From positions 1 to 6,262 of the forward strand of contig JASHWL010000015.1 of assembly GCA_030044105.1 (NCBI GenBank): a stretch of 6,262 nt of DNA. Reading direction: 5' to 3'. Position numbers and translations under genes: made by a program. This stretch comes from Thermoplasmata archaeon. Lineage in GTDB: Archaea > Thermoplasmatota > Thermoplasmata > Lutacidiplasmatales > UBA184. Positions 6,215-6,262 of the stretch are shown piece after piece. The stretch's first letter is position 1. Each line of letters starts with the position of its first letter. The notes beneath the pieces are model-generated. The model had not been told where the DNA came from and did not search any database. It saw nothing but the letters and a program-made list of their open reading frames with translations.

Positions 6215-6230
6215 CCGCGGGAGACCGCGG
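6215..6230. repeat. Short perfect hairpin CCGCGG-GAGA-CCGCGG
   Basis: Two self-complementary CCGCGG hexamers separated by GAGA, upstream of the LLM gene at the window edge. They can pair as a 6-bp stem with a 4-base loop. It may be a terminator-like structure for a gene beyond the window, an operator, or chance in GC-rich DNA. Confidence 0.3.
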
Positions 6231-6262
6231 TCCCCCGGGTTCGAGCCCTTGGCCCGAGGCTC

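Noticed and set aside
6175..6262. Possible tRNA on the plus strand, suggested by CCCGGGTTCGAGCCC resembling a T-arm
   Set aside because: The T-stem contains a C-T mismatch when extended to 5 bp. No 7-bp acceptor pairing, D-arm or 7-base anticodon loop could be found, and position 8 is not T. The 5' part would also overlap the LLM ribosome-binding site.

Overview
The window is very GC-rich, with nearly every third codon position G or C, and is densely coding. Every gene is a single exon. Archaeal features include a Sulfolobus-type RNase HI, a two-TM protein with a double zinc ribbon, and a GGTGAT ribosome-binding site. In addition, AT-rich TATA-like islands lie roughly 26-35 bases upstream of several start codons. 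The most likely source is a high-GC archaeon, perhaps a Thermoplasmatota relative from soil or sediment. This assignment is inference from gene style; no marker gene is present and a bacterial source is not formally excluded.

Layout. Minus strand 1-1370: the N-terminal three quarters of an M2-family (angiotensin-converting-enzyme-like) zinc dipeptidase, cut by the window edge. A 172-bp divergent intergenic region follows, holding a 9-bp inverted repeat built on CGGGGTTTA. Plus strand 1543-1922: two tiny unrecognised genes sharing an ATGA overlap. They run tail to tail into a minus-strand pair (2992-1919) that encodes a membrane-anchored double zinc-ribbon protein and then an RNase HI. A divergent promoter region separates that pair from a plus-strand cyclophilin peptidyl-prolyl isomerase (3126-3596). 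The cyclophilin converges on a minus-strand run: a four-TM protein (4142-3624) overlapping by GTGA with a single-TM secreted beta-sandwich protein (4960-4139). Upstream of these, and probably transcribed separately, is a luciferase-like flavin/F420 monooxygenase (6170-5130).

The genes do not form one obvious pathway. Three tightly coupled pairs stand out: the two small ORFs, zinc ribbon/RNase HI, and 4-TM/beta-sandwich. The last looks like a small cell-envelope module. The peptidase, cyclophilin and LLM oxidoreductase are stand-alone metabolic or housekeeping genes. No mobile element, CRISPR array, rRNA or convincing tRNA was seen, and no gene-free stretch exceeds 172 bases.
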